Assembly (NCBI RefSeq): GCF_021272345.1
Contig: NZ_JAJSDQ010000002.1
Location: forward strand, 558,001-622,000
DNA: 64,000 bases
Origin: Ornithinimicrobium sediminis
GTDB taxonomy: Bacteria; Actinomycetota; Actinomycetes; Actinomycetales; Dermatophilaceae
Direction: 5' to 3'
Below the pieces are notes generated by a model that saw only the letters and a list, made by a program, of their open reading frames with translations, was not told the origin of the DNA and did no database searches. The position numbers and the translations under genes were made by a program. Every line of letters begins with the position of its first letter. The stretch's first letter is position 1. Of the stretch, positions 35,753-44,300 are shown piece by piece.

Positions 35753-36069
35753 GCGCGGAGGATCTGGAGCGGTACGAGACTGACATGGAGCTGCAGCTCT
35801 ACCGGGAGTACCGCGACGTGGTGGGGCTCTTCACCCATGTGGTCGAGACCGAGCGGCGCTTCTACCTCGCCAACGAGGTGGACGTGCAGGTGCGCACCGG
35901 CGACGGGGAGACCTGGTTCGAGGTGACGATGAGCGACGCCTGGGTCTGGGACGTCTACCGCCCGGCGCGGTTCGTGAAGAACGTGCGGGTGATCACCTTC
36001 AAGGACGTCAACGTCGAGGAGCTCGCCAAGTCCGACCTGGAGATCCCGAAGAGCGGTTTCCAGGACTGA
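35749..36069 (+). CDS. DUF2469 family protein
   Basis: A 106-residue acidic protein ([58 protein letters not shown]). It is conserved and restricted to actinobacteria, almost always just after rnhB as here, where start and stop overlap (ATGA). Function unknown. ATG 35749 has AGGAGG nine bases upstream. Confidence 0.92.
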   Translation: MSAEDLERYETDMELQLYREYRDVVGLFTHVVETERRFYLANEVDVQVRTGDGETWFEVTMSDAWVWDVYRPARFVKNVRVITFKDVNVEELAKSDLEIPKSGFQD

Positions 36070-36088
36070 CGCACCTCGCGCGGCGGGT

Positions 36089-36126
36089 CTGTCCACAGCC
36101 GCGCGGACTCCGGCGCAGTGTCCACA
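36089..36126 (+). other. Two DnaA-box-like sequences
   Basis: CTGTCCACA (36089-36097) and GTGTCCACA (36118-36126), same strand, 29 bases apart, each one mismatch from the actinobacterial DnaA box TTGTCCACA. They lie in the 122-base gap before yraN. Two sites alone do not make an origin. Confidence 0.3.
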
Positions 36127-36191
36127 GCGAACACCCGATGCCGCCGCCGTCGCCCCGTGCTGGGACGAGGCTGGGCGCGGAGGTGGTGCAG

Positions 36192-36596
36192 ATGAGCACT
36201 GCGGGTATGCCGCACCAGGCGGCTCGGATGGCTACAGCGAGCCGGGCGGCGCGCGCGGTGGGGGAGCAGGGTGAGCAGCTGGCCTGCGAGCACCTGGAAG
36301 CGCGCGGCTGGGAGGTGCTGGACCGCAACTGGCGCTGCCCCCAGGGGGAGCTGGACATCGTCGCCCGGGACGGTGGCTGGGTTGTCTTCTGCGAGGTCAA
36401 GACCCGTCGCTCGCAGCGCTTCGGCTCGCCTGCGGAGGCCGTGACCCCGGTCAAGGCGGCCCGGCTGCGGCGTCTGGCCGGCGTGTGGCTGCGGGCACAC
36501 GACGTGCCGGCGGGGCAGATCCGGATCGACGTGGTGGGGGTTCTGCTGCGGCCGGCCGCCCCGCCAGAGCTGGTGCACCTGGAAGGGGTCGCCTGA
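36192..36596 (+). CDS. YraN/UPF0102 family endonuclease-like protein
   Basis: A 134-residue protein with the restriction-endonuclease-like core: GEQGEQLACEHLEARGWEVL, NWRCPQGELDIVARDG and VVFCEVKTRRSQRFGS (the Glu, Asp and ExK triad). The family is proposed to act in DNA or RNA processing; its substrate is not settled. ATG 36192 has GGAGG eight bases before it, and an earlier start at 36138 lacks one. TGA overlaps the yifB ATG by one base. The yraN-yifB-dprA order is conserved. Confidence 0.9.
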   Translation: MSTAGMPHQAARMATASRAARAVGEQGEQLACEHLEARGWEVLDRNWRCPQGELDIVARDGGWVVFCEVKTRRSQRFGSPAEAVTPVKAARLRRLAGVWLRAHDVPAGQIRIDVVGVLLRPAAPPELVHLEGVA

Positions 36597-38131
36597 TGGG
36601 CTTCGCACAGACCCTCGCCGTGGGACTCAGTGGAGTGGAGGGACACGTCGTGACCGTGGAGGCCTACGGGCACCAGGGTCTGCCGGCCTTCGTCGTCAGC
36701 GGGCTGCCCGACTCGGCCTGTGCACAGGCACCCGACCGGGTCCGTGCAGCCACCACCACCTCGGGGGTGCAGCTACGACCCTGCAGATGGACCGTCAACC
36801 TCTCGCCTGCCGGCCTGCCCAAGACCGGCAGCGGCTTCGACCTCGCCATCGCCGTCTCCCTGCTGGCTGCGGACGGCGAGCTGCCGTCCTCGCTGGTGCG
36901 TGAGCACGCCCACCTCGGCGAGCTGGGGCTCGACGGCACGGTGCGTCCCGTGCCCGGGATGCTGCCGATGGTGATGGCTGCGGCCGCCGGTGGAGTCCGG
37001 GACGTGATGGTGCCGGCAGCTGCCGCCCGTGAGGCGGCGCTGGTGAGTGCCGTGCGAGTCCACCCGGTGCGAAGCCTGGCGGACGTCATCGAGCTCTACC
37101 GCGCGTTGGCAGCCGGTCGGACTCCCGTGGACCTCATGCCTCCGCCGTCCGCCGCCGAACCCTCCGTGATGCCCGACATGGCCGAGGTCGTCGGGCAGGC
37201 CGAGGCACGCGTCGCCCTGGAGGTCGCCGCCGCGGGAGGGCACCACGTCCTCTTCACAGGACCGCCCGGAGCGGGCAAGACCATGCTGGCCGAGCGCCTT
37301 CCCGGCCTGCTGCCTCCCCTCGACGAACGGTCGGCGCTGGAGGTGACGAGCATCCACTCCGTGCTGGGCGTGCTGCCCCGGGACGGGGCCCTGCTGCAGC
37401 GAGCCCCCTTCGTGGCGCCGCACCACGGGGCGTCCATGGCCGCCGTCATCGGAGGTGGCAGCGGGCGGGTCCGTCCGGGGGCGGTGTCCCGGGCGCACCG
37501 TGGGGTCCTGTTCCTGGACGAGACCCCGGAGTTCCGGCGCGACGTCCTGGACGGTCTGCGGCAGCCGCTGGAGTCAGGTGAGGTCGTCATCGCGCGGGCC
37601 GACCGGCACGTGCGCCTGCCGGCGCGCTTCCAGCTCGTGCTCGCAGCCAACCCCTGTCCCTGTGGTCGGGGGTACGGCAAGGGACGCGCGTGCGAGTGCA
37701 CCCCGTTGGCTCGCCGTTCCTACTTCGGCAAGCTCTCCGGGCCCATGCTCGACCGCATCGACCTCCGGATCGGGGTGCACCCGATCACGCGAGCCGATCT
37801 CGGTGAGCAGGAGGTGGAGGACAGTGCCACGGTGGCCGCCCGCGTGGCATCGGCGCGCGACGCTCAGCGCTCCCGGCTCGCTGCGACCCCGTGGAGTGTC
37901 AACGCCGAGGTGAAGGGCCCCTACCTGCGGGACGGGCCCCTGCGGCTGCCACGCCGGACCACCCGGACGCTGGACGAGGCGATGGACCGGCACGCGCTCA
38001 CCCTGCGGGGCTACGACCGGTGCCTTCGGGTCGCCTGGACGGTGGCCGACCTGGCGGGGCGCGACGAGCCCGACGCCGGCGACACGGAGTTCGCGCTGAC
38101 CCTGCGGACCGAGTCGGGGGTGGCCGCATGA
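36596..38131 (+). CDS. YifB family Mg-chelatase-like AAA ATPase (ComM-like)
   Basis: A 511-residue AAA+ protein. N-terminal Lon/ChlI-like domain (LSGVEGHVVTVEAYGHQGLPAFVVSGLPD), then Walker A GPPGAGKTM near 222, Walker B-type GVLFLDETPEF, a four-cysteine segment CPCGRGYGKGRACEC, and the C-terminal Mg-chelatase domain. Proteobacterial ComM, the closest characterised member, is a branch-migration helicase in natural transformation. Neighbour dprA supports a DNA-uptake or recombination role. Start ATG 36596 overlaps the previous stop; its stop overlaps the dprA ATG. Confidence 0.93.
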   Translation: MGFAQTLAVGLSGVEGHVVTVEAYGHQGLPAFVVSGLPDSACAQAPDRVRAATTTSGVQLRPCRWTVNLSPAGLPKTGSGFDLAIAVSLLAADGELPSSLVREHAHLGELGLDGTVRPVPGMLPMVMAAAAGGVRDVMVPAAAAREAALVSAVRVHPVRSLADVIELYRALAAGRTPVDLMPPPSAAEPSVMPDMAEVVGQAEARVALEVAAAGGHHVLFTGPPGAGKTMLAERLPGLLPPLDERSALEVTSIHSVLGVLPRDGALLQRAPFVAPHHGASMAAVIGGGSGRVRPGAVSRAHRGVLFLDETPEFRRDVLDGLRQPLESGEVVIARADRHVRLPARFQLVLAANPCPCGRGYGKGRACECTPLARRSYFGKLSGPMLDRIDLRIGVHPITRADLGEQEVEDSATVAARVASARDAQRSRLAATPWSVNAEVKGPYLRDGPLRLPRRTTRTLDEAMDRHALTLRGYDRCLRVAWTVADLAGRDEPDAGDTEFALTLRTESGVAA

Positions 38132-39267
38132 CGGAGCCGACCCTGCCGTGGACCGCTGTGCACGACGACGAGGCCGAGCTCCGCGCCCGGGTGGCTTGGG
38201 CACGGATCGCCGAGCCGCAGGACCCGATCGCCCGTCGGCTGATCGACGTGCACGGCATCGTCGACGCCCTGGACGTCGCCCGACAGGGTCGCTCGGGTGA
38301 CGCGGAGCACGGCTCCGACCGCTTCCTCTCGCGCCTGGGTCAGCTGGACGTGGACCGGGACCTGGAGGTCACCTCGCGGATCGGAGCACGGGTCATCGCT
38401 CCGGGCGGTCCCGAGTGGCCGGCATCCCTGGACGACCTGGAGTCACCGCCGTGGGTGCTGTGGGCGCAGGGGCCGCTGCGACTCGACGAGGCGACCCGGC
38501 GCAGCGTCGCCGTCGTGGGCGCACGGGCCAGCACGGCCTACGGGGACGCCATGGCGACGGAGCTGGCCGCAGGGATGGCCGGACGAGGCTTCACCGTCGT
38601 CTCCGGAGCCGCATACGGCATCGACGGGGCCGCGCATCGTGGTGCCCTGGCCGTGGAGGGCGACACCGTCGCGGTGCTCGCCTGCGGGGTCGACCGGTCC
38701 TACCCGGCCGCACACTCCAGGATGCTGGACGCCATCCGGGAACAGGGCCTGGTCCTCAGTGAGGTGCCACCGGGTGCGGCGCCCATGCGGACCCGCTTCC
38801 TGGCGCGCAACCGTCTCATCGCTGCCCTCGCCGGCGGCACGGTCCTCGTGGAGGCCGGGCTGCGCTCCGGGGCACGAAGCACCCTGCGCGCCGCATCCGA
38901 CCTGGGACGGCCCGTCGGCGCAGTGCCCGGTCCGGTGTCCTCGATGGTCTCGGCAGGGTGCCACGAGGAGATCCGCAACGCGCGAGCCGTGCTGGTCACC
39001 GATGCGGACGAGGTCGCGGACCTGGTCGGGCTGATCGGTGAGGACCTGGCGCCGGAGAAGCGGGGTGAGGTCCGGCCCGAGGACGACCTCGACGACATCG
39101 CCCACCGGGTCTGGCAGGTGCTGCCGCGAGCCGGCGGGATGACGGTCGACACCCTGACGCGGGTGGCTGGCCTGGAGGTGGTGGAGACCATCGGTGCCCT
39201 CGGCCGTCTTGAGGTGGCAGGCGTGGCGCGGCGGCACGAGTCGGGGTGGGTGCGGTGCGGGGCCTGA
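38128..39267 (+). CDS. dprA: DNA-processing protein DprA
   Basis: Loads RecA on incoming single-stranded DNA during transformation. The 379-residue protein has an N-terminal SAM-like part, a Rossmann core (SVAVVGARASTAYG; SGAAYGIDGAAHRGAL; VLACGVDRSYPAAH; NRLIAALAGGTVLVEA), and a C-terminal winged-helix (DIAHRVWQVLPRAGGMTVDTLTR). In bacteria not known to be competent it is still conserved. ATG 38128 overlaps the yifB stop by four bases. Confidence 0.96.
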   Translation: MTEPTLPWTAVHDDEAELRARVAWARIAEPQDPIARRLIDVHGIVDALDVARQGRSGDAEHGSDRFLSRLGQLDVDRDLEVTSRIGARVIAPGGPEWPASLDDLESPPWVLWAQGPLRLDEATRRSVAVVGARASTAYGDAMATELAAGMAGRGFTVVSGAAYGIDGAAHRGALAVEGDTVAVLACGVDRSYPAAHSRMLDAIREQGLVLSEVPPGAAPMRTRFLARNRLIAALAGGTVLVEAGLRSGARSTLRAASDLGRPVGAVPGPVSSMVSAGCHEEIRNARAVLVTDADEVADLVGLIGEDLAPEKRGEVRPEDDLDDIAHRVWQVLPRAGGMTVDTLTRVAGLEVVETIGALGRLEVAGVARRHESGWVRCGA

Positions 39268-39908
39268 CGGTGCGAACCGTTGCTGCCGTCCTCGCCGTGG
39301 TCGGCACGACGGTCGGCGCCCCTGACACGGCCCACAGGCAGGCCCCTGCCGTCGTGTCATCACCCGACCTCGCCGCGGGCCGCACGGGAGACCCGGTGCA
39401 GGGCTCGTCCGTCACCTCCGACAGCTGGGACCGTCGTGGGTCGCGGCAGGGCTCAGGGGGCGCGGCCTCCCGGGCCCCCGCATGGGAGTGGCCGCTGCCC
39501 GGACCGCAGGTGGTCGCCCGCAGGTTCGACCCGCCGGCGCAGCGATGGCTGCCTGGCCACCGAGGCATCGACCTGGCCGGGTTCACCGGGTCACCGGTGC
39601 GGGCGGTGGCCGACGGGGTGGTCTCCTACAGCGGCGTCGTGGCCGGCACCGGCGTGCTGTCCATCCGGCACGGCGACGGTGTGCTGAGCACCTACCAACC
39701 GGTGGAGGACCGGGCAGCCACGGGCAGCCCGGTGAGGGCCGGAGAGACCGTGGGAGCCCTGGCACCGGGCGGACACTGCCTGCTGCGCAGCTGCCTGCAT
39801 CTGGGTGCACGCCGCGGCGAGCTCTACCTCGACCCTCTCCTGCTGCTCCGGGTGTGGACCGTCTCACTGCTCCCGCAGACACCCCAGGGGCCTCAGGCCC
39901 GGGGGTGA
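39246..39908 (+). CDS. Secreted M23-like peptidase domain protein, altered active site
   Basis: A 220-residue protein with a hydrophobic N-terminus (LTVRTVAAVLAVVGTTVGAP) that should export it, a disordered stretch, and a LytM/M23 fold: RWLPGHRGIDLAGFTGSPV (HxxxD metal ligands), GDGVLSTYQPVE, and SCLHLGARRGELYLDPLLL. In active M23 enzymes the last motif is HLH; here the first His is Cys, so hydrolysis may be lost and it may only bind peptidoglycan. Start GTG 39246 lies inside dprA (GTG 39255 also possible). Its end overlaps the converging xerC end by 16 bases. Confidence 0.88.
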   Translation: MGAVRGLTVRTVAAVLAVVGTTVGAPDTAHRQAPAVVSSPDLAAGRTGDPVQGSSVTSDSWDRRGSRQGSGGAASRAPAWEWPLPGPQVVARRFDPPAQRWLPGHRGIDLAGFTGSPVRAVADGVVSYSGVVAGTGVLSIRHGDGVLSTYQPVEDRAATGSPVRAGETVGALAPGGHCLLRSCLHLGARRGELYLDPLLLLRVWTVSLLPQTPQGPQARG

Positions 39909-40819
39909 GCCTGGCGGTAGACCGTGCGCAGACGCTCGGTCGAGACATGGGTGTAGATCTGCGTGGTCGCCAGGCTCGCGTGGCCCAGGACCTCCTGCAC
40001 CGTGCGGATGTCGGCACCCCCGTCCAGCAGGTGGGTGGCGGTGCTGTGCCGCAGTCCGTGCGGGCCCAGGTCGGGGGCGTCGGGGAGGTGGCTGAGCAGC
40101 TCGTGCACGACGGCACGCACCTGCCGCTGGTCAACCCGGCGACCTCGACGGCCCAGGAAGAGCGCGGCCCCGCAGCCGGGCACGACGAGCTGAGGCCTGG
40201 CCCGCACGAGGTAGGCGTCGACGGCACGAGCGGCCGGTGCACCGAACGGCACGACCCGCTCCTTGCTGCCCTTGCCGAGCACGCGTGCGGAGCGCTGGGT
40301 GAGGTCGACGTCGTCGATGTCGAGCCCGGTGAGCTCCCCGACCCGCATGCCCGAGGCGTAGAGCAGCTCCACCATCGCGCGGTCCCTGACGTGCACAGGG
40401 TCGTCGTCGTCCCCGGCGAGGGCGGCCAGGTCCATCAGAGCAGTCGCCTGCGGCTGGGCCAGGACACCGGGGAGGTGGCGCTCCTTCCCGGGAGCGGTCA
40501 GCCGCACCGCGGGGTCCTGGGAGAGCAGGCCCCGGCGCTGCGCCCACTGGAAGAAGGTCCTCGCGGCGGCGGCCCGGCGGGACACCGTGGACCTCGCCAC
40601 CCCCTGCTCGGACTGGGCGCCCAGCCACGCTCTCAGGTCCGCCAACCGCACGTCGTCCAGCGCCGCGACTCCCAGCATGCGCAGGGTGGTGTCGAGCGAG
40701 CGCAGGTCACCCAGGTAGGCCCGCGCCGTGTGCACCGACCTGCTGCGCTCGCCGAGCAGGTGCTGCTCGAACTCGGAGAGGGCCTGCTCGCCGATCACGG
40801 AGGGCTGGTCGGTCTGCAC
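39893..40819 (-). CDS. xerC: Tyrosine recombinase XerC
   Basis: Resolves chromosome dimers at dif with XerD. The 308-residue protein has the SAM-like core-binding N-domain (SEFEQHLLGERSRSVHTARAY) and the catalytic tetrad: Arg in ASGMRVGELTGL, Lys in GKGSKERVVPFG, HGLRHSTATHLL (His-x-x-Arg), and LGHASLATTQIYTHV (His and nucleophile Tyr). Length and dprA/rpsB context fit chromosomal XerC rather than a phage integrase. GTG 40819 follows GGTGGAGAC. Converges with the M23-like gene and overlaps it. Confidence 0.93.
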   Translation of the reverse strand: MQTDQPSVIGEQALSEFEQHLLGERSRSVHTARAYLGDLRSLDTTLRMLGVAALDDVRLADLRAWLGAQSEQGVARSTVSRRAAAARTFFQWAQRRGLLSQDPAVRLTAPGKERHLPGVLAQPQATALMDLAALAGDDDDPVHVRDRAMVELLYASGMRVGELTGLDIDDVDLTQRSARVLGKGSKERVVPFGAPAARAVDAYLVRARPQLVVPGCGAALFLGRRGRRVDQRQVRAVVHELLSHLPDAPDLGPHGLRHSTATHLLDGGADIRTVQEVLGHASLATTQIYTHVSTERLRTVYRQAHPRA

Positions 40820-40904
40820 GTCTCCACCGTGGCACGCCGACCCCAGGACGGACCGCCGCCACGCCCGGCCTGCGCGCTGGGGTGCGTGCTGCGGAGCACG
40901 AGGG

Positions 40905-42065
40905 TCAGGAGCGCAGGCCGGACAGGCGGCGGGCTCCCTCGCGCAGCACGTGCTCCTCCTTGCAGAACGCGAAGCGCACGAGACCCGCGACGCGGTCGGG
41001 TGTATGGCAGAAGGCCGAGACCGGCACGCCGACCACACCGATGCGCTCGGGCAGGTCACGACAGAACTGCACGGCGTCGGTCACCCCCAGCGGTGTCATG
41101 TCGGCGATGACGAAGTAGGTGCCCTGGCACGGCGAGACCGGGACACCCACGTCGGTGAGGGCCTCGACGAGGACGTCCCGCTTCGCGGACATCTCGGTGG
41201 CCAGGCCGGCGAAGAAGGCGTCGGGCATGCGCAGGCCGTGGGCGATCGCCGGCTGGAAGGGGCCCGAGCCCACGAAGGTGAGGAACTGCTTGACCGCCGC
41301 CACCGCGCCGACGAGCTCAGCCGGACCGTGCACCCAGCCGACCTTCCACCCGGTGGCCGAGAAGGTCTTGCCCCCGGAGGAGATCGTGAGGGTGCGCTGC
41401 GCCATGCCGGGCAGTGTGGCCAGGGGGATGTGCCGCAGACCGTCGAAGGTCAGGTGCTCGTAGACCTCGTCGGTGACCACGACGAGGTCGTGCTCGCGTG
41501 CGACCTCGGCGACCTGCAGGAGCTCCGCCTCGGAGAAGACCTTGCCGGTGGGGTTGTGGGGGTTGTTGAGGAGGATGATCCGGGTCCGCTCCGTCACGGC
41601 GCGGCGCAGGTCGGCAGGGTCGAAGTCGAGGTCCGGGAAGTGCAACGGCACGCTGCGGTGGACACCACCGGCCAGGGCGACCAGGGCCGCATACGCATCG
41701 TAGTAGGGCTCGAAGGTGACTACCTCGTCCCCGGCCTCGACCAGGGCCAGCAGGGTCGCGGAGAGTGCCTCGGTGGCCCCCACGGTCACGAGGACCTCGC
41801 TGTCGGGGTCGGGGTGAAGGCCGTAGAAGCGCTCCTGGTGCTCGGCCACCGCCTGCCGTAGCACGGGCATGCCGGAGGCCGGGGGGTACTGGTTGAGACC
41901 GGCCTCGATGGCCTCGACGGCGACGCGTCTGATCTCCGCGGGAGCATCGGTGTCGGGGAAGCCCTGCCCGAGGTTCACGGCCTCGAAGCGCAGGGCGCGC
42001 TGCGTCATCTCAGCGAAGATGGAGGTGCCGAAGCCGGACATGCGGTCCACCAGTGGAGTTCCCAT
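40905..42065 (-). CDS. Class I/II pyridoxal-phosphate aminotransferase
   Basis: A 386-residue fold-type I aminotransferase: [56 protein letters not shown] and [16 protein letters not shown] with the PLP lysine. It resembles the kynurenine aminotransferase/N-succinyl-diaminopimelate aminotransferase (DapC) group, so lysine or aromatic amino-acid metabolism is possible; the sequence does not settle which. Start ATG 42065. Faces away from rpsB across a 225-base gap. Confidence 0.88.
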   Translation of the reverse strand: MGTPLVDRMSGFGTSIFAEMTQRALRFEAVNLGQGFPDTDAPAEIRRVAVEAIEAGLNQYPPASGMPVLRQAVAEHQERFYGLHPDPDSEVLVTVGATEALSATLLALVEAGDEVVTFEPYYDAYAALVALAGGVHRSVPLHFPDLDFDPADLRRAVTERTRIILLNNPHNPTGKVFSEAELLQVAEVAREHDLVVVTDEVYEHLTFDGLRHIPLATLPGMAQRTLTISSGGKTFSATGWKVGWVHGPAELVGAVAAVKQFLTFVGSGPFQPAIAHGLRMPDAFFAGLATEMSAKRDVLVEALTDVGVPVSPCQGTYFVIADMTPLGVTDAVQFCRDLPERIGVVGVPVSAFCHTPDRVAGLVRFAFCKEEHVLREGARRLSGLRS

Positions 42066-42122
42066 CCCGCCACGGTAGCGACTCCCACGACGACGGATTT
42101 CCGCGGGGGCGCGGCAACGGCG

Positions 42123-42210
42123 TACCATGGCCCCACGTCCGGTGTGTCCACCGGACGAATTCGCGCACGAGCCCACCGCTGCCACCCTGAGGCGGCGGGG
42201 CGTGCCCCGC
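42123..42210 (+). promoter_or_regulatory. rpsB promoter -10 and leader hairpins
   Basis: TACCAT (42123-42128) fits a -10 element. The leader contains GTCCGGTG/CACCGGAC (42137-42156, 8-bp perfect stem, TGTC loop) and GCGGGG/CCCCGC (42195-42210, CGTG loop). No -35 is clear. A structured leader before rpsB suggests S2-type autoregulation, as known in other bacteria, but this is unproven. Confidence 0.4.
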
Positions 42211-42290
42211 AGTCCTGTGCCGCCGGTGCAGGTGGGGACCGTCGCCCGTGCCAGGAGCAACTGCACATCTCACAGAAAGCGAGACACGGC

Positions 42291-43367
42291 ATGGCCGTCG
42301 TCACCATGCGCCAGCTCCTCGAGAGCGGCGTCCACTTCGGGCACCAGACCCGTCGCTGGAACCCCAAGATGAAGCGCTTCATCATGACCGAGCGCAACGG
42401 CATCTACATCATCGACCTCGAGCAGTCGCTCAACTACCTGAACGAGGCCTACGACTTCGTCAAGCAGACCGTGGCCCACGGCGGCACGATCCTGTTCGTC
42501 GGCACGAAGAAGCAGGCGCAGGAGTCCATCGCCGAGCAGGCGACCCGGGTCGGCATGCCGTACGTCAACCACCGCTGGCTCGGCGGCATGCTCACCAACT
42601 TCCAGACCGTCTCGAAGCGGCTCTCCCGTCTCAAGGAGCTCGAGGAGATCGACTTCGACGACGTGGCCGGCTCCGGCCGGACGAAGAAGGAGCTGCTCAT
42701 GATGCGTCGTGAGTACGAGAAGCTGGACCGCACCCTGGGCGGTATCCGTGACATGGGCCGGGTGCCCTCGGCCGTCTGGGTCGTGGACACCAAGAAGGAG
42801 CACCTGGCGGTGACCGAGGCCCGCAAGCTCGGCGTCCCCGTCATCGCGATCCTGGACACCAACTGCGACCCCGACGAGGTCGACTACAAGATCCCGGGCA
42901 ACGACGACGCCATCCGCTCGGTCACCCTGCTGACGCGCGTGATCGCCGACGCCGTCGCCGACGGTCTGATCTCGCGCTCAGGTGGCGGAGCCGCCGCTGA
43001 GGGCGACGAGGCCCCGGAGCCGATGGCCGAGTGGGAGCGCGAGCTCCTGTCCGGCGGTGAGGAGACGGCCGCTGCCGAGGCGGCACCTGCCGTCGAGGAG
43101 ACCCCGGCCGCCGAGACTGCGGCCGAGGAGACCCCGGCCGAGGAGACCCCAGCCGAGGAGACCCCGGCCGCCGAGACTGCGGCCGAGGAGACCCCGGCCG
43201 AGGAGACCCCAGCCGAGGAGACCCCGGCCGCCGAGACCCCGGCGGAGGAGACCCCAGCCGAGGAGACCCCGGCCGCCGAGACCCCGGCGGAGGAGACGCC
43301 GGCGGAGGAGACCCCGGCGGAGGAGACCCCGGCCGAGGCGCCCGAGACCGCCGCCACCGAGTCCTGA
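42291..43367 (+). CDS. rpsB: 30S ribosomal protein S2 with an expanded AEETP-repeat tail
   Basis: Small-subunit protein needed for mRNA binding. Residues 1 to ~245 are normal S2 ([78 protein letters not shown]). The protein is 358 residues against about 250-280 usual, because ~90 residues of [13 protein letters not shown]-type repeats follow. The tail is highly acidic and should be disordered. ATG 42291. Shares the usual operon with tsf 35 bases on. Confidence 0.97.
   Translation: MAVVTMRQLLESGVHFGHQTRRWNPKMKRFIMTERNGIYIIDLEQSLNYLNEAYDFVKQTVAHGGTILFVGTKKQAQESIAEQATRVGMPYVNHRWLGGMLTNFQTVSKRLSRLKELEEIDFDDVAGSGRTKKELLMMRREYEKLDRTLGGIRDMGRVPSAVWVVDTKKEHLAVTEARKLGVPVIAILDTNCDPDEVDYKIPGNDDAIRSVTLLTRVIADAVADGLISRSGGGAAAEGDEAPEPMAEWERELLSGGEETAAAEAAPAVEETPAAETAAEETPAEETPAEETPAAETAAEETPAEETPAEETPAAETPAEETPAEETPAAETPAEETPAEETPAEETPAEAPETAATES
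43095..43346 (+). repeat. Repeat tract in the rpsB tail, including an exact 60-bp tandem duplication
   Basis: Bases 43101-43160 are repeated exactly at 43161-43220, and shorter GAGGAGACCCCGGCC-type units continue to about 43346. All copies stay in frame and encode [13 protein letters not shown]. Exact identity over 60 bases indicates recent slippage or unequal crossing over. Confidence 0.92.
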
Positions 43368-43402
43368 CTCTCCGCCCTGAACCGAAGGAGCACACCAAGC
43401 AC

Positions 43403-44239
43403 ATGGCGAACTACACCGCCGCAGACATCAAGGCGCTGCGTGAGCAGACCGGTGCCGGCATGATGGACGTCAAGAAGGCGCTCGACGAGGCCGACGGCGA
43501 CACCGCCAAGGCCACCGAGATCTTGCGCGTCAAGGGCCTCAAGGGCGTCACCAAGCGCGAGGGTCGCTCGGCCTCCAACGGTCTGGTCCGCGTGCACGTC
43601 GCCGACGGCGTCGGCACGCTGGTCGAGGTCAACTGCGAGACCGACTTCGTCGCCAAGGGCGAGAAGTTCGGCGAGCTGGCCGACGAGGTCCTGGCCCAGG
43701 CCGTGGCCGTGGGCGCGTCCGACGCGGAGTCCCTGCTCGCCTCGGACATGGGCGGCAAGACCGTCCAGACCGTGCTCGACGAGGCCAACGCCACCATCGG
43801 CGAGAAGATCGAGGTGCGTCGTGTGGCCCGGGTCGAGGCGGTCGAGGGCGGGACGGTCGTGTCCTACCTGCACAAGACCAGCCCGGACCTGCCCGCGCAG
43901 ATCGGCGTGCTGGTCGCCACCACCGGTGGTGAGGAGCAGCTGGCGCGTGACATTGCGATGCATGTCGCGGCCTTCAGCCCGACCGTGCTGACCCGTGAGG
44001 AGATCGACGCCCAGACGGTGGAGAACGAGCGTCGCATCGCCGAGGAGACCGCCCGCGAGGAGGGCAAGCCCGAGGCTGCCCTGCCGCGCATCGTCGAGGG
44101 TCGCGTCAACGGCTACTTCAAGGAGAACGTCCTGCTGGACCAGGCGTTCGCCAAGGACGCCAAGAAGTCCGTCGCCCAGGTCACCAAGGAGGGCGGCGCG
44201 GAGATCACCTCGTTCGCGCGCTTCAAGGTCGGCGTCTGA
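43403..44239 (+). CDS. tsf: Elongation factor Ts
   Basis: Nucleotide exchange factor for EF-Tu. The 278-residue protein starts with a UBA-like domain (ADIKALREQTGAGMMDVKKALDEADGD), then VKGLKGVTKREGRSASNGLV and the core VNCETDFVAKGEKFGELADEV. ATG 43403 after GAAGGAG. Followed by the strongest terminator in the window. Confidence 0.97.
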   Translation: MANYTAADIKALREQTGAGMMDVKKALDEADGDTAKATEILRVKGLKGVTKREGRSASNGLVRVHVADGVGTLVEVNCETDFVAKGEKFGELADEVLAQAVAVGASDAESLLASDMGGKTVQTVLDEANATIGEKIEVRRVARVEAVEGGTVVSYLHKTSPDLPAQIGVLVATTGGEEQLARDIAMHVAAFSPTVLTREEIDAQTVENERRIAEETAREEGKPEAALPRIVEGRVNGYFKENVLLDQAFAKDAKKSVAQVTKEGGAEITSFARFKVGV

Positions 44240-44259
44240 CGCGCACGGCCTGCGTGTCG

Positions 44260-44300
44260 GCCGAAGGGGCCGGGTCCGTCGTGGACCCGGCCCCTTCGGC
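44260..44300. terminator. Perfect 18-bp hairpin between tsf and nadC, bidirectional
   Basis: Bases 44260-44277 and 44283-44300 are exact complements around a five-base loop (GTCGT). It lies 20 bases after tsf, and its last base is the first of the nadC TAG stop (44300-44302 on this strand), so it can end both converging transcripts. No T-tract on either side. Confidence 0.85.

Noticed and set aside
36070-36191. A replication origin
   Set aside because: Only two imperfect DnaA-like boxes, no A+T-rich unwinding region and no dnaA/dnaN nearby.
39893-40819. XerC-type recombinase considered as an integrase of a mobile element
   Set aside because: No attachment repeats, tRNA or phage genes nearby; length and gene context are those of chromosomal XerC.
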